From Pseudomonas fluorescens (GTDB lineage: Bacteria; Pseudomonadota; Gammaproteobacteria; Pseudomonadales; Pseudomonadaceae): a DNA stretch of 64,000 bases. Under the pieces are notes generated by a model. That model saw only the letters and a list, made by a program, of their open reading frames with translations, made no database searches and had not been told where the DNA came from. Position 1 is the first letter of the stretch. Each line of letters opens with the position of its first letter. Made by a program: the position numbers and the translations under genes. Location of the stretch: assembly GCF_001307155.1 (NCBI RefSeq), contig NZ_CP012830.1:4524501-4588500 (forward strand), read 5' to 3'. Below are positions 52,080 through 59,838 of the stretch, in pieces.

Positions 52080-52865
52080 ATGCCCTGGTACAAGGCCGGG
52101 ACGGTTTCGGTCGTCCAAAATTCCAACGCCGTGATTGGTACTAACTCCGCGTTCATTGCCAATAGCCGGGTCGGTGATGGCTTTCGCGGCCCCGATGGTG
52201 GCTGGTACGAAGTGACCAACATTGCCAGTGATACGGCGATGTCGATTGATCCGCCTTACAAAGGCACAACGAACAATGCCGGCGGCTATGCGCTGGCTCC
52301 GCTTCAGGGTTACGTCAAAGACTCTGCTGATGCTTTGCGCAGCATCGTCAATCAGTATGGTGCCAAGCTGGCGTCTCTGGGCACTACGGGCAACTACGAC
52401 ATCCTGCCGGTCAGTAAGGGGGAACCGCCGGAACTGACCAGGCATCCGCCCGAACCGGGCTGGGCCTTGGTACCGCCGCAACGCGGAATGCAGGGACAGC
52501 CCCAGGGCAGTTGATGCTGGTGGGGTCGGGGGGGGCTGCTGGGGCTGAACACCCCGGCAATCAGTAGCACGGGCACGGTTCCCGGGTTCAGCTCGCAGTA
52601 TTACGCCTCTGGCACTCAGTACGTCGCCTTTGACGGGGCGATCAATCAGCACTTCACCAACCGCTACGACGACGGCGTCAATGCTGTGATCGGAATCATC
52701 GCCATAGGCGGTGGTGGCGAGAACGGAACAGAGCCCAGGGTTGGGGTAAAGCTGGAGAAGATGACGCCAGGCACCGTGAACTCAACCGGTTCAACTGTCT
52801 GGCGCTATCTCTACCACACTGGCAATACCACTCGTGCTGCTGACGGCACATTGAAGGCGATCTGA
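52080..52865 (+). pseudogene. phage tail-fibre-type protein, two frameshifts
   Basis: The first 114 or so residues (MPWYKAGTVSVVQNSNAVIGTNSAF...YGAKLASLGTTGNYDILPVSKG) are a standard tail-fibre N-terminus. At 52419-52422 one G is missing, so the typical SKGGTAGTDQASARTGLGLGT passes to another frame. At 52527-52534 one G too many restores the first frame, which then runs to 52865 (LGLNTPAISSTG...). Both changes are in G runs and cancel each other. About 261 residues without the lesions. Confidence 0.75.
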
Positions 52866-52867
52866 GC

Positions 52868-53224
52868 ATGGCAAGAGCAGCGATTAATGTGCTGGGCGCG
52901 ACGGGTGAGATGTATGACTTAGTCTCTCAAGGCACCATAGACGTCGACTCATACCGAAGGTCGAGCGGTGTTTATTGCATTACCGGCTGCCTAGGTATGG
53001 TTCCCTTTCCGCCGCTTGATGAGGGGTGGGGCTACACCGTGAGCCAGGTGGATGGCCGGGCAGATGTTGAGATCGATTACGCCGACAAGGTGCTGACCGC
53101 GACTGTCACCAGGGACGGTTAGCCCTATGACCTCAAGCACATGATCACCTTACACATCTTGGTTCCGGATCTACCTCCTGTAGAGGTTCTTAACCCCCGA
53201 GATAATGCAGCTCTAGGCCGTTGA
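52868..53224 (+). pseudogene. phage tail-associated protein with a premature TAG
   Basis: It begins MARAAINVLGATGEMYDLVSQ and continues YCITGCLGMVPFPPLDEGWGY, a small protein I associate with Pseudomonas phage tail-fibre genes. TAG at 53120 stops it after 84 residues, but the same frame reads on through PYDLKHMITLHILVPDLPPVE to a TGA at 53222, about 118 codons in all. A lysine codon (AAG to TAG) is the simplest original. It starts three bases after the tail-fibre stop. Confidence 0.65.
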
Positions 53225-53368
53225 CAACGGCCTTTCATAGCTCCTAAGCCCTGTGCTGAGCGGGCATATGTTGTGATATTAACTGGCTATTGCATGTGGG
53301 ACTTATGTACGATGTCTGCCGGACGAGCCTATTACATTACCTTGGAGTTGTCAGAAAGGGACTTCTAT

Positions 53369-53668
53369 ATGCCAAAGACCTCAAATATCAACATTACAGT
53401 TTCCCCCCTTCATGGTATCGATCCTGTTGCAGGATCAGATAAAAGTGTCCCCCTCGATGGTTTATTTGCGTTGATCGAAAGCTCCATGAGAAACGCTCCT
53501 GAAAATGCTGTGCGTCTAGTCAGCTGGCTGCGGACCCTGGCAATGAGTTCAGACCCAACCTGGCAGGACAAATCGATTGGCTATGTAAGAAGCTGCTGGG
53601 CTTTTGGAGTATTCGATCTAGCCACCCTGCGACGGTTGGAAGGACTGATTCAAGAGCAGTCGAGGTAG
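53369..53668 (+). CDS. hypothetical 99-residue protein
   Basis: The ATG at 53369 follows GAAAGGGA with 8-base spacing. The frame is open further upstream, but that part looks non-coding. The protein (MPKTSNINITVSPLHGIDPVAG...SWLRTLAMSSDPTWQDKSIGYV) has no signal peptide or known family. Composition is less GC-rich than the chromosome, so it was probably a passenger gene of the prophage. Confidence 0.55.
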   Translation: MPKTSNINITVSPLHGIDPVAGSDKSVPLDGLFALIESSMRNAPENAVRLVSWLRTLAMSSDPTWQDKSIGYVRSCWAFGVFDLATLRRLEGLIQEQSR

Positions 53669-53885
53669 AGGTAGGTGCTGGTTTGAGACACTTGCGCTCT
53701 ACTTGGCACGAATATTGATATTGCCGAGCATCATCACGTCATTGCCCACCGAAAGTGGATAGAGAGCTACCTATTAAATGTCCATCTCGAATGGGGGGTA
53801 TTTAGGCTGATTGCGGGCCCCGCACAGCAAGCATGGCAACCGCCGCGCTGACCAGAAAGTCCAAAAGCCCTATCGCCGCAATCTT

Positions 53886-55010
53886 CTAGCCGTTTTCTTG
53901 CGGCGTGGCAGAGTGGTACAGCTTTTTGGTAGTTAAGGCTTTTCCAACGCGGATCATGGGCTTCTCAATGTATGAGTAAGTTGCATGCGAAAATATAATG
54001 GTCAAGGCGGTAGAGACTGCAAGTGCGTAGCAAATGGTTTCAGTGATACCAAGGTTTAATTTGTTGATGGTGAATAGGGTTGTGTATATAAATATCATAT
54101 GATTTATATATATGGAGTATGAGATTTTTCCTAAGTATGAAATTGGGCTGCTTCTAAGGGCGCTGGAGATAAACTCTTGGGCGATATTAGTGCGGTGTGC
54201 TAGGGAACAATATGAGACGATAATCCATATTGATAGAGCTGCTGCGTCCGTCCACATGAATGGAAGTGCGCATATTGCGGGTAAGATTGGTGATAATTTT
54301 GCTTTTGATCTGTACTTGCTAGAGTAAAATGTTGCAATCCCGATTCCGAAAAGGGAAAGGTGCTGGCCGATATAGCCGCCACCTAATTTGCTGTTGAATA
54401 AAATCAATAGCACGATAAGGGCGGCTAGCACAGGGAGTTTATACAGTCTATGCCTGGGCCTGGCGAGGAAGTAGGCGACAGGTGCCAGTATGTAGAACTG
54501 CCACTCTACCGACACGCTCCATGCCTGTCCCACTAGGGTATAGGCCGAGTTTGTCAGTACGCTATCTGGGATGAGTCCTTGGATAAGAAGTAAGTGTGCT
54601 GCCAAGTGTTCGTTTAAGTTATATATCGCAGCATCGATAAGCGAAATTCTGGCGGCTGTCATTGGCGCTGCTGGAGAGACTGTTAGCACTTCGCGAGTAA
54701 ATGGCAGCATAAGTGTGGAGATTGCTAGTGCTAGCAAATACGCCGGAAACAGCCTGAAAACTCTATGTGTTAGAAATGTTCGATAGCGTTGATGTTCTCT
54801 GTCAAGCAGACTAAATATGACAAATCCGCTTAATATTATAAAAACCTGTACCGGTACAGTATTCCAAAGGTTGGGGCTTGGTAAGTTATGACTCACTGAA
54901 AGCCCCGACAGCATATGCCCAATAACAACCCATACCGCTAGGATTCCGCGAAGACCTTCGAACTCTGAGATGAACCCTTTATTTAGCGTGTCGTTCATTT
55001 TTCCGTTCAT
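53886..55010 (-). CDS. acyltransferase 3-family membrane protein (possible O-antigen acetylase)
   Basis: This 374-residue protein of the OafA/WecH type has FISEFEGLRGILAVWVVIGHML at the start (catalytic His in GHM), VQVFIILSGFVIF, TLVGQAWSVSVEWQFY and about ten membrane helices. These enzymes add acetyl groups to cell-surface sugars; phage-borne ones change the O-antigen and block superinfection. The gene is clearly AT-richer than its surroundings and lies backwards in the tail/lysis region, so it is a moron. It is the longest intact gene in the dead prophage. An alternative start is at 54998. Confidence 0.85.
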   Translation of the reverse strand: MNGKMNDTLNKGFISEFEGLRGILAVWVVIGHMLSGLSVSHNLPSPNLWNTVPVQVFIILSGFVIFSLLDREHQRYRTFLTHRVFRLFPAYLLALAISTLMLPFTREVLTVSPAAPMTAARISLIDAAIYNLNEHLAAHLLLIQGLIPDSVLTNSAYTLVGQAWSVSVEWQFYILAPVAYFLARPRHRLYKLPVLAALIVLLILFNSKLGGGYIGQHLSLFGIGIATFYSSKYRSKAKLSPILPAICALPFMWTDAAALSIWIIVSYCSLAHRTNIAQEFISSALRSSPISYLGKISYSIYINHMIFIYTTLFTINKLNLGITETICYALAVSTALTIIFSHATYSYIEKPMIRVGKALTTKKLYHSATPQENG

Positions 55011-55094
55011 TCAACAAATCCAAGCTTCGTATATGCATTGACTCAATTCATAGCCGGCCAGTCTAACAACTCTGGAGCTTTTCAGGAGAATTGA

Positions 55095-55190
55095 ATGCTC
55101 ACCCCCGAAGCGCACGTGCTGCGCATCCTTTCGAACAGCCGCCAAGCCGCGAGCTTTTTTACGTCCGGAGAAAATTATGAGCGCTACTGA
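55095..55190 (+). CDS. possible 31-residue ORF coupled to the hydrolase remnant
   Basis: AGGAG precedes ATG 55095 by 6 bases; the frame ends in TGA at 55188-55190 and overlaps the next ATG at 55177. It reads MLTPEAHVLRILSNSRQAASFF. It may be a small coupled gene or the end of a larger lost one. Confidence 0.3.
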   Translation: MLTPEAHVLRILSNSRQAASFFTSGENYERY

Positions 55191-55570
55191 TAAAGACCGT
55201 GAAATCCTTGCCCGTACATTGTGGGGTGAGGCGCGCGGCGAGTCGCTGAGCGGCCAGATCGCCGTGGCCTGGACCATCCGCAACCGCGTGAACGACGGTA
55301 AGGATAAATCTTGGTGGGGCGAGGGCTACGCCTGTGTGCCTGAAGCCGTACCAGTTCAGTTGTTGGAACAAGAACGATCCGAACTTCGCCTACCTCAGAG
55401 GCGCGAAGCCGGTCCCAGCCGGGCAATTCGCCCAGGCGTAGAAGGCCGCTGAGCAGGTGATCGCCGGCACTGCGGCTGATCCCACCGGTGGGGCCACGCA
55501 CTACTACGCGACCACCATACCGAAGGCTCCGGTCTGGGCCGCGCGCGTCAAGCAGACGCTGAAGATCGGG
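55177..55570 (+). pseudogene. SleB-type cell-wall hydrolase, frameshift and nonsense
   Basis: Starts MSATDKDREILARTLWGEARGESLSGQIAVAWTIRNRV, the N-terminus of SleB-like peptidoglycan hydrolases in prophage lysis or tail regions. Around 55333-55336 the frame is lost (two bases missing); the correct frame continues CLKPYQFSCWNKNDPNFAYL but meets TAG at 55439. After that comes the domain end GTAADPTGGATHYYAT...PVWAARVKQTLKIG. It is joined in frame to a late-control D fragment, so it is broken in at least three ways. Confidence 0.75.
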
Positions 55571-56110
55571 TTGTTGGTGATGCCGCGTCAAGGCGGCGAG
55601 ACCGCCAGTGGCAGGGCGTTCGGCGCGATCACCCTGACGCGTAGCGACCTCAGTCGCTGGCAGTTCAGTCTTGGCGACCGAAATTCGCACAACGTCGTGG
55701 CGACCAAACACCAGAACAAGAAGGACGGCAAGCTGGCGGTCATCACAGTGAACAACGACGACGCCCCGGCTGGCTTGCCGGCGGTGCATACCGACCGGCA
55801 TATCTACCCGAACAAGACCGCCGCCGAGTCGGCCGCTAAGGCGCGTTTAGCGGCGTTCAACCGTTCGACCGCTGACGTTCGTCTGGAGGTGCCCGGCCGG
55901 ACGGACCTCTTTGCCGAGCGGCCCATTAATGCCCAGGGGTTCAAGGTCGGCCTTGATGGCGAATGCCTGGCGGATTCGGTCGAGCGGGTTTACACCCAAG
56001 CCGGCTGGTCGACCACCGACGGGTGAAATGCTGGCAAGCAAGGCAAATCCAAAGGAAAGAAAAAGAAAGAAACGAAGCCGCTCAAGGTTTTGAGCGTCGA
56101 GAAGCTGTAA
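55570..56110 (+). pseudogene. phage late-control gene D protein, C-terminal fragment
   Basis: About 150 residues resemble the gpD/baseplate hub end of P2-like phages (ETASGRAFGAITLTRSDLSRW..., then NKTAAESAAKARLAAFNRSTADVRLEVPGRTDLFAERPINAQGFKVGLDGE). The reading frame ends at 56026, but a shifted frame goes on through NAGKQGKSKGKKKKE to TAA at 56108, typical of the basic gpD tail, so a frameshift near 56015-56030 is likely. Its 5' part is replaced by the hydrolase remnant. Confidence 0.6.
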
Positions 56111-56159
56111 CACATCCCATCGCCGCTTGAATGCGGTTTTTTAATGCCTGGAGAAAGGC

Positions 56160-56608
56160 ATGATCACCACCGAAACGCGCGGAGTGCGCAACCGCAACCA
56201 CGGAAACATTGGCTACAACCCGGCCAACCAATGGCAGGGGCAACTGAAGCCAGACCCGGCTATCGAGAAGCGATTCGCCCGCTTCGACACCGCCGAGAAT
56301 GGCATCCGCGCCCTGGGCAAGCTGCTGATCAGCTACCGCGGCAAAGACGGTATGCCCGGTGTCGGCGGCAAAGGTATCGACACCCCTTGCGAGTTTGTCA
56401 CCCGCTGGGCGCCCGGGAACGAGAACAACACCGAGGCCTACATCGTCGCAATCGCTAAGGCCTGGGCGTGCAGCCGAACGACGTGATCAATATCAAGAAC
56501 CCGGCGGCCCTGCGCGCGGTGACGCTTGGGATCATCGTTCACGAAAACGGCAGGAATCCCTACCCGGATGCCGTGTTCGAGGAAGGGCTGCGCAGGGCTC
56601 TGCTCTGA
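56160..56608 (+). pseudogene. phage endolysin-like (P5-type) protein, one frameshift
   Basis: MITTETRGVRNRNHGNIGYNPANQWQGQL with the core FARFDTAENGIRALGKLLISYRGKDGMPGVGG is typical of the lysozyme or structural protein P5 family beside Pseudomonas phage spanin genes. A base is missing near 56460: the frame should read KALGVQPNDVINIKNP and end at TGA 56606. Otherwise complete, about 149 residues. Confidence 0.75.
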
Positions 56609-57243
56609 ATACCGCGGCGTGGAAGCTGGCCGGTGTCGTTGCAGCGCTGGTCATTGTGGCTGGCGGTGCAGCGGCGTTGGCCTGGCAGCTTCAGGACTGG
56701 CGCTACGGCCGGCAGTTGGCCGAGCAGTCGAAACTTCACGGCGAGGCGCTGAACGAGCTGACCCGGGCGGCCGCTACCCAGCAGCGTACCGAGCAAGATA
56801 AGCGCCTGGCGGCCAGCGACCAAACCCATTACGAGGCTTTGACCCATGCTCAAAAAGACCAGGCTCGCCTGCGCGATCGCCTTGCTACTTCCGATCTACG
56901 GCTGTCAGTCCTTATCGACGTAACGAATTCAGCCAGTGGTTGCGCAGTGCCTGCCACTCCCAGCGCCGGCGGCGTGGTCAGTCAGGGAGGTGTGTTTGGG
57001 GATTTGAGGAACTGCACCTCTCTTGTGGTTGGTAATAATAGGGCGCTCGTCGCGACGGTCAACCAAATGGTTATGTCTAAACATAACGTCGTCACTGAAG
57101 CGGATACAGAAGATCTCGCAAGGGCGGCCGCGCAGTTGGACATGGGAACTCTAGAGAGTTTAAGTGGATACACACCACTCGGCCTGCCCCCGCTGGCGCC
57201 TCAAGGAGTTCCGGGGCTTGATGATTTCTCATTGGATGGCTAA
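56605..57243 (+). CDS. Rz-type i-spanin-like protein with CTG start
   Basis: An N-terminal membrane helix (AAWKLAGVVAALVIVAGGAAALAW) and a periplasmic coiled coil (QLAEQSKLHGEALNELTRAAATQQRTEQDKRLAAS...) fit an Rz inner-membrane spanin. In related genes the sequence begins MNTAAWKL; here that codon is CTG (56605), overlapping the TGA of the endolysin gene. From about residue 110 on it is unlike other Rz proteins as far as I recall, so the end may be recombined. Confidence 0.65.
   Translation: MNTAAWKLAGVVAALVIVAGGAAALAWQLQDWRYGRQLAEQSKLHGEALNELTRAAATQQRTEQDKRLAASDQTHYEALTHAQKDQARLRDRLATSDLRLSVLIDVTNSASGCAVPATPSAGGVVSQGGVFGDLRNCTSLVVGNNRALVATVNQMVMSKHNVVTEADTEDLARAAAQLDMGTLESLSGYTPLGLPPLAPQGVPGLDDFSLDG
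56846..56923 (+). CDS. nested Rz1-like lipoprotein frame
   Basis: A second frame inside the Rz-like gene, starting at ATG 56846, reads MLKKTRLACAIALLLPIYGC (Lys/Arg start, hydrophobic core, Cys), then QSLST and TAA. Beyond the stop the same frame is Pro/Ala-rich, the known Rz1 composition, so it may be an outer-membrane spanin cut short by a nonsense change. 25 residues as it stands. Confidence 0.45.
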   Translation: MLKKTRLACAIALLLPIYGCQSLST

Positions 57244-57381
57244 CAAGCTTAAGGATAACTCCTTGGCTAAAGATGGAAATAAGCTTGCGACCGGTAATAA
57301 CTCGGAGTGATCGCGCCAGCGCATTTAGAATGAGTTCGGCGCCCCTGATGGCTGGTAGCCATTTTTGCGGGGTGGTCAGTC

Positions 57382-57516
57382 GTGAACCATCATTCTGGTT
57401 CAACTGTTGACGTGGTGCGCATGGATAAGCAACTTACCGGCCTTTCGTTTTTGATAACCCTTGCTTGGGTCGCGGTCGTAGTGTTGGTGTTCTATTGGAT
57501 GTCGAAGTTAAGGTAA
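57382..57516 (+). CDS. possible small membrane protein
   Basis: A frame open from GTG 57382 (ATG at 57421) encodes MDKQLTGLSFLITLAWVAVV plus VLVFYWMSKLR, one membrane helix with a basic tail. It lies after the spanin-like gene, in the position where phages sometimes have a holin or membrane accessory protein. There is no strong Shine-Dalgarno. Confidence 0.35.
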   Translation: MNHHSGSTVDVVRMDKQLTGLSFLITLAWVAVVVLVFYWMSKLR

Positions 57517-57540
57517 TAGCGGAAGTCAGCCAAACTGAGC

Positions 57541-57885
57541 TCAGATGATCGTTTTTGAATGAGGAGTTAGAACCTCCAACATCCGGCGAAGCCGGTCAGC
57601 TTCGCGTTTGCTGCCTCTGGTCGTTATGGCAAGGTCATACAGTTCTTTGCGAACTCTTGCCAGTTCTCCGGCCCTTCTCCTGAGATTGCTCATAGCTTCG
57701 TCACGCTGCGCCAAGGCATCGGCATGCATCTGAATCAGTCCGAAGATGTCCTCGCGGGCGGTGCGCAGTTGCAGGGTCAGCTCCTGGACTTCATTTTCCA
57801 GCATGCGGTTTTAGTGGGTGACGGTTTCCAGTTCGGTTGGGCATCCAAGCTAGTCGCTGGTGTCTTCGATGTCGAGGGGATCCAT
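57541..57885 (-). pseudogene. phage-type coiled-coil protein, two nonsense codons
   Basis: ATG at 57885 opens MDPLDIEDTSD, then TAG; the same frame continues LGCPTELETVTH, then TAA, then NRMLENEVQELTLQLRTAREDIFGLIQMHADALAQRDEAMSNLRRRAG to the stop at 57541, about 114 codons. The last part, from Met 57804, could still make an 87-residue coiled coil. The gene faces the LexA box at 57907, 22 bases before its start. I know proteins of this kind from Pseudomonas prophages, near the edge; function unknown. Confidence 0.6.
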
Positions 57886-57906
57886 GGTAGGCGCCTTTAG
57901 CGTTTA

Positions 57907-57922
57907 CTGTTTGAATGTACAG
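57907..57922 (-). promoter_or_regulatory. LexA (SOS) box
   Basis: CTGTTTGAATGTACAG, a perfect CTGT-N8-ACAG, flanked symmetrically by TTA and TAA. It lies 22 bases before the ATG of the broken minus-strand gene. No clear -10/-35 could be fixed. Confidence 0.75.
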
Positions 57923-58133
57923 TAATAGAGACGTGATGGTCGGGCGAGGGTGGGGCGACGAGCTGTAGGATTTGGGGGGTACGGTCGGCAGGACGCCGGA
58001 GAAGAGTTGTGCGCAAAACCACCGCTGGAAGCCACGGTTTCTCGTTTGCATAAGCACAAAAGCAGGATATTTTGTCCGACTGAATAAGGCATGTATCCTT
58101 TTAAAAACAATAGGTTAGGTGTTTTATACCCCC

Positions 58134-58182
58134 AGCATGGGGTGCTAGTGGTCGAGCGTTCGAATCAGTCCTTCCTTACCAT
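58134..58182 (+). repeat. right attachment-site-like copy of the tRNA-Pro 3' part
   Basis: The stretch from AGCATGGGGTGCTAG to TTACCAT matches the tRNA-Pro gene from 50514 on at most positions (about 84 percent over the region plus the bases after it), 7,620 bases apart. Mismatches in the T stem and acceptor (CTTCCTTACC) show that it does not encode a working tRNA end. A terminator follows, as it does after the real tRNA. Confidence 0.8.
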
Positions 58183-58192
58183 GTTATTCAAT

Positions 58193-58230
58193 GGGTTGCG
58201 AGATTTTTCATCTCGCAACCCCTTTTTATT
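58193..58230 (+). terminator. terminator after the right attachment copy
   Basis: GGGTTGCGAGAT/ATCTCGCAACCC with a short T-rich loop, then CTTTTTATTT. Confidence 0.85.
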
Positions 58231-58392
58231 TCAGATCGATTTACTCCCACAAATCGGCTGGCTTTCGGTGGGATTCTCACCGCTTCCATGTTGAACTGAA
58301 GCCAGCTTTGGCGCTCTCTAGCACGTTCTTCAGGGCGACGTTGTCGCCCCTTCTTGGCGCTGTATCTAAGGTGCTCGTCTCTTACGGGCCAA

Positions 58393-58677
58393 ACCACTAT
58401 CCTCAACTTCCGTCGTATGCTGGAGAAGCACGAACTAGCCGCCGGAATCCTCGCCGTGATCAATGGCTACCAGAGCAACCTAGGTCTGTCGCTGCACCAA
58501 GGCACCACCATGGATGCCACGCTGATCAATGCGTCAAGCTCGACCAAGAACAAGGACAGTAAGCGCGACCGTGGTCTGACGAAGAACACGGCGCAACGGG
58601 TGACACCGTTTGCGCTGTCGAACTTGTGGATGGCGCGTAGATATTTACTGACGAGTGCGAGAGAGGTGCGCCTGTAA
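58393..58677 (+). pseudogene. IS5-family transposase with an internal deletion
   Basis: Begins TTILNFRRMLEKHELAAGIL and continues QGTTMDATLINASSSTKNKD, the N-terminal half of an IS5 transposase with the DAT catalytic Asp, then jumps straight after KRD to RGLTKNTAQRVTPFALSNLWMARR, the C-terminal end. About 150 residues between (with the second Asp and the Glu) are gone. The frame is still open across the junction. No terminal repeats could be recognised. Confidence 0.8.
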
Positions 58678-59160
58678 TGTGGGGAATGGTTGCCGCGAGG
58701 TGCTCGCAGTGGCTAAAAACACAGAAATGAGCGAGTGACCTGATCGTCTTTGATTGATTCGCCGCGTTCAAGATCGGCAGAGGCTGGAGTCAGCCAGAAA
58801 TACATGACTACTTCAGACCCTCCCTGGCTGCTGCGGCTCTTTCATTGGTTCGTGACGGCGTGATCAGGCTTGACGACACTGTGTACCCGAGGGCTAATTC
58901 ACTCTGCGTCAACTACTGAGCCATCAGGCTTATGCCCTGACAAGGCGTTCGGTAAAAATACATCCGTCGAAATAGACGTTGACAGTGAAATAAACGAGGC
59001 CCGGTTGATGGGGGGCGATTGTCGAATGACACGTTTTATTCGTTAATCAGAGCCTTTGTTCGCATGACTCATCATGTTGCTGGTAATTGATTTCAAGTTA
59101 TTGCCGCGGCGCCACTTTTTTGTTAGATTGCGCGCCTCAAAAATTAACCAGGGACGTGTT
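58678..59160. other. gene-free stretch after the IS5 remnant
   Basis: 483 bases. A frame is open from 58758 to 58919 (FAAFKIGRGWSQPEIHDYFRPSLAAAALSLVRDGVI...) and may be the end of a lost gene; it has no recognised family. The rest shows nothing. The promoter of the following gene is probably in the AT-rich part near 59090-59130. Confidence 0.35.
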
Positions 59161-59463
59161 ATGTTTTTTATTATTTGGCAAGGCTGGGGTGTTCTTTCGA
59201 TTCTTATCCCGCTGCTCTGCATGGTGCCTTTCGCTGGGCTCTTCAATGGGCTCGGGCTGGGAGTCGGTCTATTGGTTGGTGCGGCCGTCAACGCCTATAT
59301 TGGCCACAAACTGAATAACCAGCCGGGCAAAACCTACATAGATAAAAACACGGGTGGCGAAGTGATCTTTCGCAAGAAACACACGTTGTTTTATGTGCCC
59401 ATGCAGTATGTGTCAGTGCTGTGGGCCGTGGTGGGTGTATTTGCGTTGTTTAGTGCGCTCTAA
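59161..59463 (+). CDS. hypothetical membrane protein
   Basis: This 100-residue protein has three hydrophobic segments (about 3-20, 23-44, 80-99) and a hydrophilic middle (NNQPGKTYIDKNTGGEVIFRKKHTLFYVPM). The start at 59161 is chosen over the longer frame: AGGGACG is upstream and the helix follows at once. Function unknown. Confidence 0.65.
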   Translation: MFFIIWQGWGVLSILIPLLCMVPFAGLFNGLGLGVGLLVGAAVNAYIGHKLNNQPGKTYIDKNTGGEVIFRKKHTLFYVPMQYVSVLWAVVGVFALFSAL

Positions 59464-59838
59464 GGAAGGACTGAAGTACCTACCGATTTTTCATGCCCTC
59501 GCTACTTGAGGTTCAAAAAATCATGAGTTGGTCGAAAAACAGATCTTTCCTGTCCTTAACTCATGGATCTTTCCTCTAGTCGTACTGTTTCAGGGGGATT
59601 GGTCCACGCTACGGGCGCTTACCCACTTCGGTGTCCCCCGTATCGCCGCAGACGTAAGTTTCTTCGCCATGAAGCGACTGATCGAGCTGTGTCACGTTCG
59701 CCATATTGTTTGCGCATTGCGAAAGCCATCAGATACATGCCATCCGATCTACTGATTGACGCCGGGCGTTGAACATGGAGCTCGGGGGCATGTTTTACTC
59801 TGGTCACGTAAACGTCTAGCCAGTAGGCATCAGCGTGC
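59464..59838. other. gene-free stretch
   Basis: 375 bases between two membrane-protein genes. Short open frames exist on both strands, but none has a start site, composition or family that supports a gene. Confidence 0.35.

Larger units (their letters stand above)
50485..58182. mobile_element. decayed prophage integrated at tRNA-Pro(GGG)
   Basis: About 7.7 kb between the tRNA and a degenerate copy of its 3' part. It contains, in order, an integrase fragment, a truncated tail gene, a tail-fibre pseudogene, tail-assembly remnants, an AT-rich acyltransferase, a hydrolase pseudogene, a late-control D fragment, an endolysin-like pseudogene, a spanin, and a phage-type gene behind a LexA box. The head, replication and most tail genes are missing, so it cannot form phage. 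Tail-fibre, gpD and lysis genes are also what a tailocin cluster keeps, but the sheath and tube genes are absent. Confidence 0.85.
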
